From: Syngnathus acus
Lineage: Eukaryota > Chordata > Actinopteri > Syngnathiformes > Syngnathidae
Assembly (NCBI RefSeq): GCF_901709675.1
Contig: NC_051091.1
Span: 3,095,967 to 3,159,966 of the forward strand
Length of the DNA stretch: 64,000 bases
Direction of reading: 5' to 3'
In this document: positions 59,907-64,000 of the stretch, one piece after another
Numbering within the stretch: position 1 is the first letter of the stretch
Layout: the number at the start of each line of letters is the position of its first letter
The notes under the pieces: model-generated
Seen by the model: only the letters and a program-made list of their open reading frames with translations
The model's database searches: none
What the model was told of the DNA's origin: nothing
Program-made: the position numbers and the translations under genes

Positions 59907-61781
59907 TACTGTATTGATGAATGTATTTAAAAATAAATAAATAACGAAAAAAGATATTCTTAATTTTTACAATGTGGATTTTTTTCTCAATGGTGTATAC
60001 GTCCGACAGTGTGTCTATATGCATTTATATTTTTGATTTACAAATAGAATATAATTTGCATTTAAATGAATGCGGTGCCACTAAGTAACACTAGGGGGGT
60101 CTCTTTCTCTGAAAATTTTGTGAACAGTCTTTACAGAATTTTGAATGATGGACTGGTTAATGGCATTTATTTTTTCTTATCTTTGACAATGTTTGTACCT
60201 ACTTTCATATTATCATGTTCAGTTGTTGTCAACAAAGTGTCCCTGAATTATTATTTGAAACAATAACTACAACGGTACATGTGTGCATTAAGTGTCTTCA
60301 TTAGAGGCCTATAAGGTATTTTAAGTGCATTGTAAAAATGCATATATAATTGCAGCCTTTGGGAATGCGCAATACATTTCCCCCCCAAACAAGCCTGCGG
60401 CAACTTGCCATGGTTGGGCAGCCACTTTTGCCCGTGGGCTTTGCGTAATAACAATTAGTGCAGCCACAAGATGAAGCACTCACATTAGCGGTTGTTGGTT
60501 ATCAAAGGCTGCTGACAAGCTCAATCATCTTTAATAAATGCCATCTCTGATCGAGTTGACGCTAGCAAAAGTAAATATTTTGGCTTGTAGGCAGCGCTAA
60601 TCATCGGTCTTGCACTTTTACTTTTTAAGTTGCATGAGCAGGTTTAGAAAAACAAAATATTGCAATTTGAAATTGGGTTGACATGATGCCTAGCTAACGT
60701 GTGCCAGCAAATAGCTCATTAGTCAACAAACTAAGCTTAATACAATTAAGACAAACAATCGAAACAATAACAAAAAATAATTTTGAATAATTCATTTGCT
60801 TTTTTGCCCTCCTCTGCTCAGAAAACGGTTGGGCAGACAATTGTAGACATTTGAATAATTTCAATCACAAATCGTCAACCCATCGGAAGGTGTGTGACGA
60901 TAAATGTTAGGCACAAACGGGCATTCCGTCTTCCTTCAAGCAGTCGGGCGGCCGACCCCACGTGCCCCTCCAGGCTGAGTGGAGCAGCGTTGGGGCAGCT
61001 TACACTCTTACCCTCGCTGTAATTCTCAGTGACAGCTCCGGTGCTCGGGGCCAAACCCTTAACCGCCAACGTCGCCTTCACAAACAGGCCCCGCGGTCAC
61101 CCACACTCTCTCCCCCTACCCTCCTCTCCCGTCTGGCTCACCCATTCCGCTCGTCTATTTTTTTTCTGCCACTGGTCGGTTAGCTTCCTGCCGCTTTGTT
61201 TTACGTATGTAGCTCATGTGATACTTGAATGCTTCTGGGAACAAAACGGCAAAAAGAGCTACAGCCCTCACTTCAACATGGTTTTCAAGATGGCGCCAAA
61301 GCACTACTTTGATCACCAACATTTAATACATTTAAAATTAAAAAATCGTATAATATGTACCAAATGAGTATGCGTGTACCAGGACTTCGTCTCTCCGGGT
61401 CCACCGCCATTGACCTGCGTGCCAACCTGAGGGCGAGAGTTGGACTCTGCATCATCGCATGACAACACAGCTTTTCCGACCTGATTAAAACCAGAGTGAG
61501 TCAGAGCTAGACTTCCCTGAGTGCTCTGTCGCCTTTTTTTCTCTCGCCAACCGGGTGGTTCAGATTCGCTATCAGCCCGACTGTCGGGTCAATTTCATTT
61601 AGTGAGGACGTGAGGAACTGGATCCTTAGCGTGGAGAACACCTGAGGCACCAGAGAAGGATTTTTAATGTCAAAAATGAATATGCAAATACCACCAAATG
61701 TCACAACGCGTGCCTTAGTCATGCGCTGATCCGAGAGCACGGCGGCGGGCGGGCCGCGCACGAGAAGAATCCAAGCCCTAC
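59907..61781. other. Noncoding; C+G content rises after 60900
   Basis: 60900-61200 and 61380-61780 have more CpG than the rest of the window. No gene is recognised apart from the weak exon call that follows. Confidence 0.45.
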
Positions 61782-61851
61782 CGCCAGCCAGTGCGAGATG
61801 CCAGACTACGAGCCAAAAGTGCATGGATCCGAGAAGAGCCCAAACATCCAT
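61782..61851 (-). CDS. Possible signal-peptide first exon, minus strand
   Basis: From the ATG at 61851-61849 the minus strand encodes 23 residues with a hydrophobic stretch (MHFWLVVWHLALAG). This ends in a small-residue site typical of signal peptide cleavage, followed at once by G/GTAGGG, a moderate splice donor, so the exon would end at 61782 in phase 1. The local CpG-rich context fits a first exon. The open frame runs on to 114 codons, but the residues after the donor look random. The product is not recognised. No downstream exon was identified, so this is a weak call. Confidence 0.25.
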
Positions 61852-62362
61852 TGGGATGTCACGTGCTCATCGTCAAGCCTTCTGGCCCACTTCCCAGCCG
61901 CCTTCCTGTTTTACCGCCGCTTACTAAGGCAGAACGGCGGAGAGGGGGCTTGACACCATGACTGATTGCAAAACAAGCAATAGGACGAGCATCGAGGAAG
62001 ACACCTGCGCCAAGTCAGTTTGGAGTTCGTGACGGTTGGAAAGGTGAAAATGTGTCAGGACCTCAGTTGAACTTTTTATGACTAAAACAAAAGCCATGAC
62101 AACAAAGCACCCAATAGAGACTATAGAGTTTTGCAAGTGACCCAAGAGCTAGGCTGGGTGAAGATCCCGAGTCACTTTCAAGCGACCAAGTTCAAGCATT
62201 CTTTGTTTTACATTAACTGACAGTTTTATTTCATTATAAATATTTAATAACACAAATTCCTGTAAAATCCCAAATTTCCGACATTGGTCAACATCTGCCA
62301 AGAAAATTGTCTGTCCCCATTGTGAGGGGAGTCGGCATGTTTTGTTACAGTATGTACAAGCC
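61852..62362. other. Noncoding, possible upstream region
   Basis: If the exon call at 61782-61851 is right, this is its 5' flank. I see no clear TATA box. Confidence 0.35.
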
Positions 62363-62420
62363 TACACACACATACTCGTGCGCGCGCGCGCACACACGCA
62401 CACAAACACACACATACACG
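62363..62420. repeat. (CA)n/(CG)n microsatellite
   Basis: CA units around a central run of CG units (gtgcgcgcgcgcgcac), an alternating purine-pyrimidine tract. Confidence 0.85.
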
Positions 62421-64000
62421 GTTTAATGAAAACACAAAGTGGATGGAAGTCATTAGTGTGGAACAGAGCTGAGAATTAAAGTGGAAAGGCTGTGGTGGAG
62501 GGGTGGGGGGGAATGTTGAAAAGTTTGCTAAATGCCCTCATAAACACTCTCTTGTACACAAATACACGATGATCCCACTTTGTGTTTTCATGTTTTGTTG
62601 TTCTTGTCGGAACATGTTAATGACAGACATCAAAGCATAAATCCCCCCCGCGCCCCCACCACGGTTTCCCCCTCTTTCTCCCACTGTCAGGCCAGCTTGG
62701 CAACGCTCGGTCTTCATCTGGTCCTCATATGGGCTTCATTCGCCCCCCCGCTGCAATCCAGCCCAAAACTATTTCCTCTTTCAATTTCCAGGGGAAGTTG
62801 TTAAATGCTTTCTGAAGCCAACAGGCCTCATTCCGCCCTTCCTTCTTTCTGTCTCGGCTACTTTATGCACGGCGACTCACGACCGAGCAATAATCAGCTC
62901 TCTGCGTTGCCGGGATGTGAAGTACCGCCAGCCGCAGCACGGTAACCCCCAAAGACACAGTTTTTCGGCATAGACTAAAAACACAATGAAGTGTTTCAAT
63001 TAAGTTCCGACAACATTTGATGCCTGAATTGGTTTTATGTACAGGCTTTATGTATAGTGCATGCTGCAGTGCTTGGATACTTTTAGCCACTCAAAGTGCT
63101 TTGCAATGCAACTGACCCCTTTCACTGGAAAATGTATATCTTAATAAGAATAATGCAATAAATGCATAGTTACTTATATCAATTAATTCATATTTTAATT
63201 GTACATAAAATACCCATTGGTCTAAATTGAGCTGCTAAATGGATTAATAAACTAAGAATTGTGCTTATTTCAGTCTAAAAATATAAAGTTGGCTCTTTGC
63301 AGCCCTAAAGCTAGCAATTCTGTGTTCCTGGTTAAATTTGCTTTGGATATTAACGTGACTTGCACAATTTCTTTTAAACAGCAACGTTATTGGCATAGTG
63401 ATGCACAGAAAAAAAGGAACAAGATTTTAATTAGTAGCGATCCACAGAAAAAGAGGAACAATATTTTAATTGTCTGCCACATATTTTTGAAAGAATCTCA
63501 AAGTGACACTGGTACAGTGAAGTTGTTGTGGAGCATCCTAGTAGCGCGCACACACACGCAGCCTCTTTGTCCCAAGCACGCAGTCATGTGGGCCGCATAG
63601 CCACAGGGCCTCAAACGCATCATCTGAAGGACAAACCAGGCCGACTTTCCTCATGCCTCGCTCCCTCCTCTCCGCTCGCAATGTGCCCGCTAACCTTGCT
63701 ACCAGTAGGGAAGCGAGTGCAGAGCGGATCTATTAATCCAGACCCCCGCACCCCCGACCCTCCCTAGTGTGGTAGTGACGGAGGCAAGGCTGGAGGTGCA
63801 ACGTAGCAGGTCTTCAATGTAAGCCGTGATGACAGGTGTCACTGGGTCTCACGGGCGGACCTGTGACGGGTGTCCTGCTCACTTACAATCCTCACTCGGG
63901 CGCTTTTCACAAGTCATACACTGATGCGTGCCAAAAAAAAAAAAATTACAAAAGAACAGGAGATACTAAGCAGCATTCATCAGAGTCTCCTTGCAAGAAA
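62421..64000. other. Noncoding, one short tandem duplication
   Basis: A roughly 39-bp unit (cacagaaaaa...ggaacaa...attttaatt) is duplicated at 63404-63472. Otherwise there are short ORFs only, with a C-rich stretch at 62643-62700. Confidence 0.5.

Noticed and set aside
1-64000. CRISPR array, bacterial operon or phage features
   Set aside because: The repeats are tandem without spacers, and the mobile-element families and low coding density are those of a vertebrate nuclear genome.

Overview
The window looks like nuclear DNA of a ray-finned fish, probably a percomorph teleost. It is AT-rich, has almost no long open reading frames, and carries repeat families typical of fish: hAT-type non-autonomous elements with CAGTG or CAGGGG ends and 8-bp target duplications, a tRNA-headed SINE ending in GGATGG units, and CR1/L2-group LINEs with hexamer 3' tails. 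A pipefish or seahorse relative is possible, but I cannot prove it. I see no complete cellular protein-coding gene, so the window is best read as intergenic or large-intron DNA.

Region 1 (1-7528) is the most unusual part. An 8-bp direct repeat (gcctactt) and 15-bp terminal inverted repeats (CAGTGTTTCCCAACC) bracket a 6.2-kb block, as in a single hAT insertion. The block holds a near-symmetric inverted structure centred near position 4500. From outside in, each arm has two tRNA-Glu/Gln-like units, a telomere-like TTAGGG/TTAGAGCTAGGG array (607 and 706 bp, in opposite orientation), and four to five more tRNA-like units at about 195-bp spacing. The centre is about 6.5 copies of a 236-bp satellite, and each copy can itself fold into a hairpin with a 32-bp stem.

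Region 2 (7529-25300) is unique-looking noncoding DNA. It holds a SINE relic, a LINE 3' end with a (TA)n expansion, a degenerate GGGTTA stretch, a perfect 64-bp inverted repeat (21780-21919) and a 305-bp hAT element with intact 8-bp target duplication.

Region 3 (25300-28599) is a LINE of the CR1/L2 type with an uninterrupted 1001-codon ORF (endonuclease plus reverse transcriptase) and a (TCTAAG)n tail. It is the only convincing long coding sequence.

Region 4 (28600-64000) is noncoding DNA with SINE copies, one of them flanked by a clean target duplication. It also has a 308-bp solo LTR with a 5-bp target duplication, nested hAT elements near 52 kb, a 103-bp tandem duplication and several microsatellites. 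Two weak hints of minus-strand gene starts are recorded: a TATA/CCAAT promoter-like block with a possible first exon near 50.5 kb, and a signal-peptide-like first exon near 61.8 kb. Both are inferences.
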